The notes under the pieces were generated by a model that ran no database searches, had not been told where the DNA came from, and saw only the letters and a list, made by a program, of their open reading frames with translations. The position numbers were made by a program, and so were the translations under genes. 64,000 nucleotides of DNA from Chelonoidis abingdonii (Eukaryota; Chordata; Testudines; Testudinidae): positions 13,023,864 to 13,087,863 of the forward strand of contig NC_133778.1 of assembly GCF_003597395.2 (NCBI RefSeq), written 5' to 3'. Positions 11,774-21,852 of the stretch are shown in pieces; the stretch's first letter is position 1, and each line of letters starts with the position of its first letter.

Positions 11774-13097
11774 GGGTTGCCAAGTGTCTGGTGTTTGACT
11801 GGAATGCCTGGTTGAAAAGGGACCCTAGTGGCTCCAGTCAGCACTGCTGACCAGGCCGTTAAAAGTCCCATCAGCAGTGCAGGGGGCCTAAGGCAGACTC
11901 CCTGCGGCTCCCAGAAGCAGTCGCATGTTCCCACTCTAGCTCCTATGTGTAGGGGCAGCCAGGGGGCTCTGCACACTGCCTGCACCTCAAGCACCGGATG
12001 TGCAGCTCCAATTGGCCAGGAACCATGGCCAATGGGAGCTGCACATCCGGTGCCTGCAGTCAGGGAATTGCACAGAGCCACCTGGCCGTCCCGTGCCAAA
12101 GAGCCAGAACGGCAACATTCACTGCTTCCGGGAGCCGCCTGAGGTAGGTGCCACCTGGAACCTGCACCCATGACCCACTCCCACAGCCCTGCCTCAGCCC
12201 TGATCCCTCTCCTGCCCTCCGAACCCTTCAGTCCCAGCTTGGAGCACTCCTGCACCCAAACCCCTCCTCCCCTGCTCCACTCCAGACCCTGCACCCCCAG
12301 TCAGAGCCCACACCCCAGCCCTGATCCCTCTCCCGCCCTCCAAACCCCTCAGTCCCAGCTCAGAGCACTCTTCTGCACGCAAACACCTCATCCCCTACCC
12401 CACTGCAGAGCCTGCAACCCAGCCGAGCCCTCACACCTGCCTGCACCCCAAGCCCCTGCCGCAGCCCAGAGTTACCTCCTAAACCTCCCCTTGATTCCCG
12501 CCTCACACCAGGCCCTGCACCCGCAGCTAGGACAATCAGTGGCGTCCCCCGCCTCATGCCAACCCCTGCCCTATCCCGGAGTCACCTCCCGCACCATGAA
12601 TCCCTCATTTCTGGCCCTACCGTGGAATCCGCACCCCCATCCCAGAGCCTGTAGCCTCTCCCACACCCCAACCCCCTGTCTCAGCCCAGAACCCCCTCTC
12701 ATACTCTGAAACTCTCGGCTCTGTCCCCCTTCAGCCTGGAGCCCCTCCTGCACTCCAAACCCCTCATCCCTGGTGTCACCTGAGAGCCTGCAGCCCCAGG
12801 CAGAGTTCTCACCCACTCTCACATCCCAACCCACTGCCTCAGCCTGCAGCCCCCTCCTGCATCATGAACTTCTCATTCCTGTCCCCCCGCCCTGGAGATG
12901 CACCCCTCAGCCAGAGCCCACACCCTAATCCCTGAGCCAGCCCGGTGAAAATGAGCGAGTGAGAGTGGGGAGAGCGAGGGGAGTGTGTGGAGTGAGTGGG
13001 GGTAGAGCCTCAGAGAAGGGGCGGGGTGGGGGTCAGGCCTCAGAGGAGGGGCAGGACAAGGGTGTTTGGTTTTGTGTGAGTAGAAAGTTAGCAACCC
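11774..13097. mobile_element. TA-flanked DNA element with GC-rich, internally repeated body
   Basis: The termini are GGGTTGCCAA and, read from the other side, GGGTTGCTAA. TA lies directly outside each end (11772-11773 and 13098-13099), as mariner-type elements leave. The interior from about 12170 to 12900 is a pyrimidine-rich array of related blocks built on 'CCTGCACCCCAAACCCCTC' and 'CAGCCCTGATCCCTCTC'. Long open frames here (up to 192 codons) arise because the low-complexity C-rich sequence lacks stops. They are not genes. Confidence 0.55.
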
Positions 13098-13426
13098 TAC
13101 AATATTCCCTTGAAGAAAACAAAAGGGGCCAATGGATATGGTCTGTTGGAAATGCACATGATGGTATATCCTAATGCCTGGTAATTACATTCACCAAGTA
13201 AACTGCTTGATGTCACTTTTCCAATATAGACAGAGATGGAGTTAAGACTATGACACTTTTTACATGCAAGAATCCCATTAATTTACCAAGGTAATTTTGT
13301 ACAAAAGATGACTGCAGGAGTGATCTGAAAATAAATACGGGATAAGTATTTGAAGTTTTTGCAGCTCTAGAACAATCAGTATTTATGTATTCTTAGCTGG
13401 CCTCTCTGATTGAAGCATTGGCCTCA

Positions 13427-13745
13427 GAGGTAGGATAGTCTGATGGTTAAATCACATGGAACACGTCAGGATCTCTGAAAACTGTTCACAGCTCTGAGAC
13501 AAACTGGCTACAGGACCTTATTAGGCCTCAGCTTCCCCCTATGTAAAATGGGAATAATAAGCTAAATTGAGCACTGGAATAAGTAGGTCCTATTCTACTG
13601 AAGTACATGGAAGTGCACCCTTCTACAGCAGGGATGAGTTTAGCTGAGTAATACCAATATACCTTACAGAAGTGCTGAGGAGCTTAATTCATTAAAGTTT
13701 GTAAAAGTCTTTGAAATCCTTGTATGGAAAGTACTATGTGTGGGA
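13427..13745 (+). repeat. MIR-like SINE remnant
   Basis: The order of landmarks is that of a MIR-class SINE: GGTTAAATCAC, a middle with CTCAGCTTCCCCCTATGTAAAATGGG, and a tail with TTAATTCATTAAAGTTTGTAAAAG. A stretch of about 75 bp between middle and tail is extra sequence. Confidence 0.55.
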
Positions 13746-14844
13746 AACATATTCAAGGCTCGATTGTGCCCTGGCCTGATCTCCTGGCTGCGTTCTTTCC
13801 AGTGTTGCGCTGAACAGCAGGGCACAATCTGGCCCAAAATTGTTGGTTTTTTAATATTGTAGTAGTGGGATTGATCTCAGTTACTAAATTAAAATGATTT
13901 GCTCCTTGGCACCTCAGAACTGTTTTAAGAATTATTGTGGACTGAAATTCATACTGGCTTGCCCACTACTGTTTCAAATTTTGCACCATGTAATTGCTGT
14001 TACATCATGATTAGTCTATAATTATTATTCCACATCAATAGAAGATTAACTAGCTGATGTTTTGTAAAGTGTTTTAAAGATGAAAGACAGGAGCGGTGGA
14101 AACAAGCACGATTGCCACTTGCTTTTCAAGTAAACTTTGTTCAACTGGTGCCACTGTTGTATATGCATAGAAAGCCCCTTACTCTGCTGGAACTGGCAGC
14201 TGTTAATTCTTATTAATTTTCAACTGTTTACATGACAAATTGGGAAACTATGCCGTGGTGAAAATGAGGGGAACAGATGGGCTAGCTCCAGTTTGAAGCG
14301 CATCATTCTGTAAGAAAATTAAAAATCTACATACATGCAATGGGGCTTTGACTAGAACTTGCTGTTGCCTGTAAGGAATTTTGATGGTCTGGTAATTAAA
14401 TCAGCGAAGACTTAGACCTCCTGTCTTAATAGCTGTAGAGACACAGGATTCTATGGCTTACCAGTATGATTGGATGAATTTATAGAGAAAAGAAATGTAG
14501 ATTTCCATTATTGCGTTTAGGCCCTTATTTCAATGATGAATTAAAAGCTCATATTGACAAATGGCAAGAAGTACCTATATAAGAAAAGAATGAATTGTGG
14601 ACTGTGATTTGTTACACTGAGCTCTACAATGCTGTTTTCCATTATTACAAAGTGAATACGGGAGAACTGCTAAATGTTATATCATTTTTTCTCTTCTGTT
14701 ATTCCCACTCTGGTCCAGTACAGGTGCTGTGTGTGTTCTCAATGGCCTACATAAAATTCATAAACTGATTTCCAACATTGGAAAATACATTGTATTGACA
14801 ATGCTGGAAACACATTTTTTTTATTATATTCAGAGCACATAAGT
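13746..14844. other. Single-copy AT-rich DNA, no gene found
   Basis: Nothing recognised apart from short A/T runs. Confidence 0.5.
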
Positions 14845-14976
14845 GGCTGGATTTTCTGAAGTATTCAGCTCCCATTTAGACACCTAAAAGAAATGGCCAG
14901 ACTTTCACAAGCACTTAGCTGCTTGTGTTGTTCTCAAGGAGAGCTGTTGGGAGCTGAACACTCTGAAAATCTGTCC
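14845..14976. repeat. Palindromic MITE-like element
   Basis: The left arm GGCTGGATTTTCTGAAGTATTC...CAGCTCCC (14845-14873) is mirrored by the right arm GGGAGCTGAACACTCTGAAA...CTGTCC (14949-14976). The RNA or single strand would fold into a long hairpin. Members of this family are scattered across the window. Confidence 0.6.
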
Positions 14977-15360
14977 CGAATTCTCTACCATTGCTTGGAA
15001 ACATGAATGTAGAAATACTCAGCAATAGTTGCAGGCAAGTATTTCTGTGAGAGGCTCATCTTAAACACATAAAGCCTGATATATGCAGAGTTTTTCTTCT
15101 CTTTTTTCAAGTACCTGTCACTACGAGTGCAATCCTGAGCATTAAATATCTTTGCCCATGTAAATGTTGCACAGGGGATGTGAGGCACAGAACCGTCACC
15201 TCCCTACATGGAAGCAAGGTTGCTTCATGGAGCTAGGTGGTGTCCAGTTACAAGTGAACATAAGGAGCAAGCAGCGGAGGTGGCATCCGATCTCTTTCAT
15301 GCACAGTTGTGGCCACGGAGATTTGCTGTGTATGGGGGGGCGCGAGGGTGGGGGCATCAT
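14977..15360. other. Single-copy DNA, no gene found
   Basis: Short frames only. Confidence 0.5.
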
Positions 15361-15362
15361 TA

Positions 15363-15883
15363 GGGTTGTCAACACTCCCATTTTATAAGGGGTGTCCCTT
15401 ATTTAAATAAAAAATGGCTTATCTCATCCTAAATCAGTGTGGGATGCCTTTTTATCTGTTGGTACTGTTGGAGCAGTCCAGAATTGTTGCTCCGGAAGCT
15501 GAAATCCAGGGCGGAGTGATACTCTGGCACCTCATCGTGAAAAGTACCATTGGTTGCAATGTGACCTGGTCGCAACACCACTCAAATTTGGCCTGGTAGC
15601 CCTCAGTTTTAGCCCCACACCTGGCAGAGCACAGCACTGCAGCAGAAGGAGCAACCGTAGCCTCTGACTCAGCTCCCAGTGCCTGTGCAGAATCTGAACA
15701 GGAGCTAAAGTGGCTACTTGACCCAGTGCCTGAGGTGCTGGTTCTTTGCAGCACCCAGAGCTGGAGACAGAGAACCTCCAGGTATGATGGAGGAGGAGAA
15801 GCCATTTGTCCCCAGAATCTAAAGTCAAGACTTAGGACATCTGAGGTCTTTCTTGTATCTTTGAAATACAAAGTTGGCAACTG
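15363..15883. mobile_element. TA-flanked element with GGGTTGTCAAC ends
   Basis: The left end is GGGTTGTCAACACTCCC; the right end in reverse is CAGTTGCCAACTTTG. TA flanks both sides. The ends resemble those of 11774-13097 (GGGTTGCCAA), so the two may share a transposase source, though their bodies differ. A 162-codon minus-strand open frame spanning 15452-15940 crosses the right end and shows no domain, so I treat it as chance. Confidence 0.45.
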
Positions 15884-15912
15884 TAAGACATTATCCTTGT
15901 CCCAAACCCACC

Positions 15913-15937
15913 CACTTCCTTCCTTCCTTCCTTCCTT
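15913..15937 (+). repeat. (CTTC)n microsatellite
   Basis: A short run of TTCC/CTTC tetranucleotides. Confidence 0.85.
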
Positions 15938-16187
15938 CATCTTGATTTATGGAGACCTACTATCGAGACCTTCTGAATGAACAGCAGGATGTACTGTCCC
16001 ATTCATGGACTGATTTTTGTCTCCATGCCCAGCAGCCCAGTGGTATTTAAGTTACTCTGGGCACTTCTGAAGACTCAAGATGTGCCTCTGGATTTGGAGC
16101 TATAATTTCAGAATAAATGGTTTAATAAATACAACCATACATTTGGAAAAAATCCAGAAGGAAAATCTAGAAGGTGGGTTTGTGTAT

Positions 16188-16212
16188 GAGAGAGAGAGAG
16201 AGGGAGAAAGAG
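16188..16212 (+). repeat. (GA)n microsatellite, impure
   Basis: A GAGAGAGA run interrupted by GGGAGAAAGAGA. Confidence 0.8.
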
Positions 16213-16283
16213 ATTTGGGATCATTGCCCTTATTTGCTATGGAAGGGAGCTGAAGAGTCACATTTATTGTTACTTGGGTTGTA

Positions 16284-16420
16284 AGCTCCTTGGGGCAGAG
16301 CATGTCTTTTAGTAATGTATTTATACAGCACCTTGCACAGTGGAGCCCTGGTCTGTGCTTGGAGTCTCTTGGCACTGCCATAATATCACCCATAACTAAT
16401 ACTATTTATATTATTAAAAC
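16284..16420 (+). repeat. L2-like LINE 3' tail fragment
   Basis: It contains TAAGCTCCTTGGGGCAGAGC, TACAGCACCTTGCACAGTGG and CTTGGCACTGCCATAATA in the order known from L2-type 3' ends. Four other fragments of this type are in the window. Confidence 0.65.
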
Positions 16421-16740
16421 ACAAAACATGTTAAATATAAGGTACATTTTTATTATAGAACTTTCTTCTTTTTAAGTTCATGGGATATGTGAGTGCAGAT
16501 ACATGTGTCAGAAGGGCTAGCAATCCAGAGTAGAATTGACCTAGCAAAATTTATGATTCTCCTTGTCAAGAGAGCTATTTATGCTTGTTATGTGTTGATA
16601 CTTTATTTGAAGTGTAAAGCTGCTATGTAGTTTGCTGGGAACTTGTTAGACAATGCTTATTTCTAACTTTCTTGCTCTCTGTGCTGTCAGACTAAGTGAA
16701 CTTGCTGAGCTGTTAACAGAATTTTGTAAATTCTACAAAT

Positions 16741-17000
16741 AATACTAACACTTTGTACTCATATAGCCCCTTTTATCCAAGGATATCAAAGCTGTTTACA
16801 AGCATTAATTGACTAAACCTGAAGATCACAGCAATCCTGGGCCATAAGCAGGAACATCCTATTTTACCTCTACGGGTAAATGAGGTATTGGGATGTCAAG
16901 TGACTTGGCCAAGGACACACAAAAAGTCCATGCTATTGGAAATAAATTCTAGATTTTCTAATTTCTAGTCTTGTGCTTTAACCACAGACTATCTTTCTCT
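16741..17000 (-). repeat. MIR-like SINE remnant
   Basis: On the plus strand the order is 'CTTTTATCCAAGGATATCAAAGC', 'GGTAAATGAGGTATTGGG', 'CAAGTGACTTGGCCAAGGACACAC' and 'TTAACCACAGACTATC', the reverse complement of a MIR-class SINE. Confidence 0.6.
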
Positions 17001-19703
17001 CTCCTTACATGGTGATATAAAGTCAGGAATGAGGCAGGCATCTATCTGGTTTTATGCCATTTAACGTAGTATTGGATTGTCCTTTTTCGTTATGATAAAT
17101 CTGTGCCATTAAGTTTTGCGACTGTACAACTGGTCCACTCTGCCACAGCATAGGAGTATTGAGAAAATAGGCATTCACTGGCTAGGAAGAGTCAATTTTT
17201 AGAGGTCATTTACTACTGCAACCTGTTCGTAGCATTTCAGCTGATAGTGCAAAGCATTCCCTGAAGAAGCCGTAGCTCGTTGCCTAAAGCCAGCTTCAGT
17301 CTGAATGTTAACGAATAATGCCCAGTGTTCCCAATGGGTTTGGAAGCAATATAGTTAAGTAAAAGGCAATGGGTTGGATAAAAGGTCTTAAATCAGAGTA
17401 ATGTTGGCAAATGTCACTTGAAAGAGAGGGATTTGGGGTGGGGGGAGAGAGAAGAGAGCAAAACAAGAATACATTCAAAGGCGGGAAAGGTGGTGGAAGG
17501 GGGAGCAGGCCTTTCCGTAAACGAAAAGAAATCTCTGCAAATGAGAAAATGGACTTTCAGATTTGAAATTTAATCACCAAACAGATTTTATTGTAATGAG
17601 GAGGATTATAATTGCCATTAGAAAAACAGAGAGTTTTTTTCTATTTAACCAAATTTGACTGTTCCAGACCATAGTTCAATATGAGGTGACTTCTGTACGA
17701 CAGGAAATGATAGAACTAAAGCATTAGTTATGCCAGTAGTTACTGAGAGAGCTGGGTTGTGGTGGTGTTTGTTTGTTTTTTTAAGTTTAACAAAATCCAC
17801 TTGGAGAAAGCTGTTTGGAATGTTTAATATACTGTGGTTTACATTAAAAAGCGAAAGTTTCTTAACCGTCACCATAAAGCTCTGCCCGAAATACCATATC
17901 ACTGTGTGGGAACCATTGGCTACCGTTGACTTTTTAATTACATCCACTCTGTCTGAATATGAGTTGGGAATGGCAAGAGGTCCGTGAGTTTGGGTAAGTG
18001 GCCACAACTTTATTCCACCTTTAATTTAGAGGAAGATAACTCCTAAAGGTGACATATTTTGGTAGCAATGAAACACTCACCCTGAGGTGTCACATCTTAT
18101 ACACATTTGAATGCTCAAATTCAGACCATATTAATATACCTAAACAGTAGCGGAATTTCCTCTGCTTTATACTTCCCTCAGGTATTCTTCACTGCGAGTG
18201 TGTAATGCCCCAAATCGGAATGGTAGCATTTTATACCCACCATGCACATGTGTAAGTGACTACACAGGGTGCAAAGAGGTGGAGAATTAGGTTCCATTAT
18301 TTTTAGTTAGGGTATATTAATTTCCAGACTAAGGGAGTCTGGAATAGGGCTGTAACTGTACAGTTCAGTGCAATTTTTGATTCTTGCATTGTTGAATCCT
18401 TCCCAGGAGAAATGACTATTGGATTTGCCACTACAATCTTTCATAGTAAGATATTTCAAGTTAACTCAAGTAAGTTCTGTGGGACAGGCAATATATTGGG
18501 CCTGATTCTCCTCTCTGAATCGGGCCTGGTCAGAGTGTACTTTCAAACTTTTGTGGATAATGACAGAAAACGGGCAGGAAAACATTTCTGTTCTGTGCTG
18601 ATAGAGAAATGGGTTTATCTACCCTTGGTAGCAGAGGGAAAATCTGACCCTGGCTCATCATGGTGCTACATAGACTGTGATTATCAGTTAGGGAAGCACT
18701 TTTTTATTTTTATTTTTTTTGGAGAGAGAGAAATTTCTAGAAGTATGTGGGCAAAATTTACCTGTTGAGCAATGTCTCTTTTTGCTCAGTACATTCAGGA
18801 CCTGTGGGCATGGTCTGCCAGAATTCATCTCCCCATTATTCAAGGCACAGGTTCTCACCTCATACAGTGTTACCACTCCTTTCAAATATCTGAATAAGGA
18901 AGCCCTTTTTTTTTTTTATCTTTTATATAGTGGAAAATATCACATCAATAATTACTGAGAAATCATTGACAAAATAGAAGCGTATCCTTTCAGAGATCAA
19001 AATATTCCTAATATAATTGTCAAAGTGGCATCAGATAATGATCTCAGGTGAAGATTATCTCTCAAAAGATAACTGGAAAAAAAAACATGCACACTACACT
19101 AAATTTATAATGTTTCAATGGTAAATAAGATCCATGCTGGCACACATCCACAACATTTCCACTTGAAAGTTATGTGTAAGCAAACTGTATGGCTGTTTAA
19201 AAATCTCATATGGGGAAATAATGACAAATATTCAATCCATTGTTCTTCCAGAAATGAAATGATTCATTATCAGGTTGCATGGTGCTCTTCACATATACAC
19301 CAATTGCTTCATCACTATTTTAGGTTAATTTTCAAGTTACGGCATCCTCATGCTCAAAACACACCTACATTTTTGCCTTCAGCAAGTCAGAACTTCCTCA
19401 GTAGTTTTGCTGCTGAATCTGTCGCTCCTGTTCTTATTTCCGTTCTGAGTGTGAATCTAGTCCTTCAAAAGACACTTGTTGGCTGGTGGCACCAAACTTC
19501 AACATTTATTTTCTCTCTTTGAGGTCAGTGGGAGACATTCTGTTGACTTAGTGGGCATTGGATTAGGCCTCATTGCTTCTTTCTTACCAAAAGAAAAATC
19601 AGTGCCAGTAAAATGGCACATCTGAATATACCTAAAATATCAAATGTTCACAACTGAGTGGAGGAGAATAAAACAGTCAACAGGTTTCCATTTCAAGCTG
19701 CCA
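17001..19703. other. Repeat-poor DNA, no gene found
   Basis: Open frames of up to 134 codons occur (for example 19118-19522 plus and 17645-18007 minus). None shows a domain, a splice-framed exon or an obvious coding bias. I see no transposon in this 2.7 kb. Confidence 0.5.
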
Positions 19704-19711
19704 TCAACTGT

Positions 19712-20351
19712 CAGTGGCAGATTAACAAATTTGCCATCCCTAGGCCCTCAAAAATCCTCCCCCCTCACCCCCCGTACCAGCTCACCTCTTCTCCCCCGCG
19801 GCAAGCCTGGGAGGGAGGGGGGAGATGCGGTGCACTCGGGGGATGGCAGGGATGGAGTGATGGTGAGCTGGGGCAGGGAGTGGTTCCCTGCCCCCCAAAG
19901 AGTTACTCCCTGTTCCTGCCAGCCCCAGGTCACCTCCGCTATCTCCCGAGTGCGCCGCTACTCGCTTCTCCCTCCCTCCCACCGCACTCGCGCGGCAAGC
20001 CTGGGAGGGATGGGGGAGAAGGGGAGTTGTGGCACTCGGGGGATGATAGCGGTGGAGTGGAGATGAGCTGGGGTGGGGAGTGGTTCCCGCCCCCCCCCGA
20101 GTTACTCCATGTGCCCGTGGCCCCAGCTGACCTCTGCTCCGCCTCCTCAGAGTGCCGCTACTCGCTTCTCCCTCCCTCCTAGTGCTTTCGTGCAGCAAGC
20201 CTGGGAGGAAGGTGGAAGGAGGGAAGCACGGGGCGCCTGGGGGAGGAGGTGGGCTGGGGATTTGGGGAAGGGGCAGAGTTGGGGAGGGATCACCAGCAAA
20301 TTTGCTGCCCCAGGCCTATGCCTCGTTGGCCTAGGTGATAATACGCCACTG
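19712..20351. mobile_element. hAT-type element, 640 bp, with internal tandem duplication
   Basis: The flanks carry the exact 8-bp duplication TCAACTGT (19704-19711 and 20352-20359). Terminal repeats are CAGTGGCAGATTAACAAA and, in reverse from the right, CAGTGGCGTATTATCACC. Inside, a GC-rich unit beginning GCGGCAAGCCTGGGAGGG recurs at 19798, 19992 and 20192, giving periods of 194 and 200 bp. Several long overlapping open frames on both strands come from this GC-rich body and are not genes. Confidence 0.9.
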
Positions 20352-20359
20352 TCAACTGT

Positions 20360-21047
20360 AAGTTTAAACCATAAATTAAAAAAAAAAAAGAAAAATACCG
20401 TGACAGCATTGGCATAATTCAAAATTACCACACGGGTGCTTTACAGCATGTATCCCACATTCCACTAGCTTCGTTTGGGTTGTTATTTTACATCTTATAT
20501 TTTACACTTTTCTCTCTGAAGTCTAAAAATGTTGTTCACTTTATCTAGAATGCTCTTGTACTTGATCACATCAAAAGAAGAATACACACTGAAAATGGCA
20601 AGGAGCAAGCATTAGTATGCTATCCTGTCAGCCAGTTGACATTGGGTATGTATGATAGGAAACAAATTATGATAATTGCTGTCAAAATACACTTTATTCC
20701 ACATTGATTGGTATTCCAAATCCTCACCCGAATTGAATGACTTACATTCAAAGCAAATTATGAGGGCACTTCTCTGCCCATAGAACCACTGATGCACCTT
20801 CAAATACAAAGTGTCAACAAAATGGCAGATTGTTTGATGTCTGTAAAAATGTCACCTGACAGTGTGAGGAGAGTGAATAGGTATTTTCCCTTGATGGCTA
20901 AACAAACCTGCAGTGAGGAGAGTGTGAACGTTTCTTTTTGAAGTCGGTGCTCTAGGTGTCAATTAACGTCCATATAAATATTCCGTATCAACAATAAGCA
21001 ATAGCTATGTAATTATTTTGTAAAGAGCAGAACCTGAAATATCGTTA
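20360..21047. other. Single-copy AT-rich DNA, no gene found
   Basis: Nothing recognised. Confidence 0.5.
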
Positions 21048-21150
21048 TCAGTATTTATTATTTATTTGTATTGCCATAGTGCCAGGGAGCCCTGGTCATG
21101 ACCCGGGACCCTCTTGTGTTGGGTGCTGTACAAACACAAAATGGAAAGTC
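21048..21150 (-). repeat. L2-like LINE 3' tail fragment
   Basis: In reverse it reads TTTGTACAGCACCCAACACA, then GGTCATGACCAGGGCTCCC, then CAATACAAATAAATAATAAA. This matches the other L2-like tails here. Confidence 0.65.
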
Positions 21151-21667
21151 AGTGCCTGGTTTTCACTTGCTTCAGTGCATGATTTTCGTTGTGAAACTTT
21201 GATAAGGATTTGATTATTTTTTCTTTGCTGAATTCCTCTCAAATGTTACTGAGCAAATCTTTCTGTTCATTTTGAAAACATCTTTTTACCCTTTCAAAGA
21301 GTAGTACGCTGTGTTTATGGATGAAATGCACTTTCTCAAAAGGGTTAGGAAATATCTCCTTTATCCCAATACAGCATTCATTTAAATAAATGCCCAATTT
21401 ATAGACAACTATTGCTACCACTCTCCAGAGCCACTCTAGGGCACACCGTAAGCCCAGATCTTTATTGACTAAAGTTGTTGTCATCTGATGCTTGTTCAGT
21501 ACCTGATGTAAGATGACTTGGTGGTACACTCCAATTCCCAGTCAGCTACTGTCCACATCAGAAATGCCGCCAGCACTGGAATCCTGAGTAGACAAGGCAA
21601 GGATTAAAGATGCTATAGAACACATTTTTAAGGCACAATCCTTAGTAAGGGACAGTGCTAATGTATT

Positions 21668-21852
21668 AGAATCATAGATTATCAGGGTTGGAAGGGACCT
21701 CAGGAGGTCATCTAGTCCAACCCCCTGCTCATAGTAGGACCAATCCCCAGACAGATTTTTGCCCCAGATCCCTGAATGGCCCTTCAAGGATTGGACTCTC
21801 AGCCCTGGGTTTAGCAGGCCAATGCTCAAACCACCGAGCTATCCCTCCCCCT
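21668..21852 (-). repeat. tRNA-derived SINE, tortoise Pol III type
   Basis: Read on the minus strand, it starts GGGAGGGATAGCTCGGTGG, giving an A-box-like TAGCTCGGTGG. A B-box-like GAGAGTCCAATCC follows after GGGCTGAG. The 3' part ends in the CR1-like tail (plus strand AGAATCATAGATTATCAGGG...GGAAGGGACCTCAGGAGG). tRNA-derived SINEs whose tail matches CR1 are a known turtle hallmark and imply mobilisation by CR1 reverse transcriptase. It is not a functional tRNA gene. Confidence 0.88.

Noticed and set aside
11716..12709. Long open frames of 192 and 179 codons on opposite strands
   Set aside because: They lie in the C-rich repeated body of a transposon, where low complexity removes stop codons. 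They overlap each other and show no domain.
15452..15940. 162-codon minus-strand frame
   Set aside because: It crosses the right end of a TA-flanked element and ends in a CTTC microsatellite; no domain.
19118..19522. 134-codon plus-strand frame in unique DNA
   Set aside because: No domain, no splice context and a length within chance expectation.
21770..21852. tRNA gene
   Set aside because: The A- and B-box-like words belong to a tRNA-derived SINE with a CR1-like tail; the cloverleaf is not intact.
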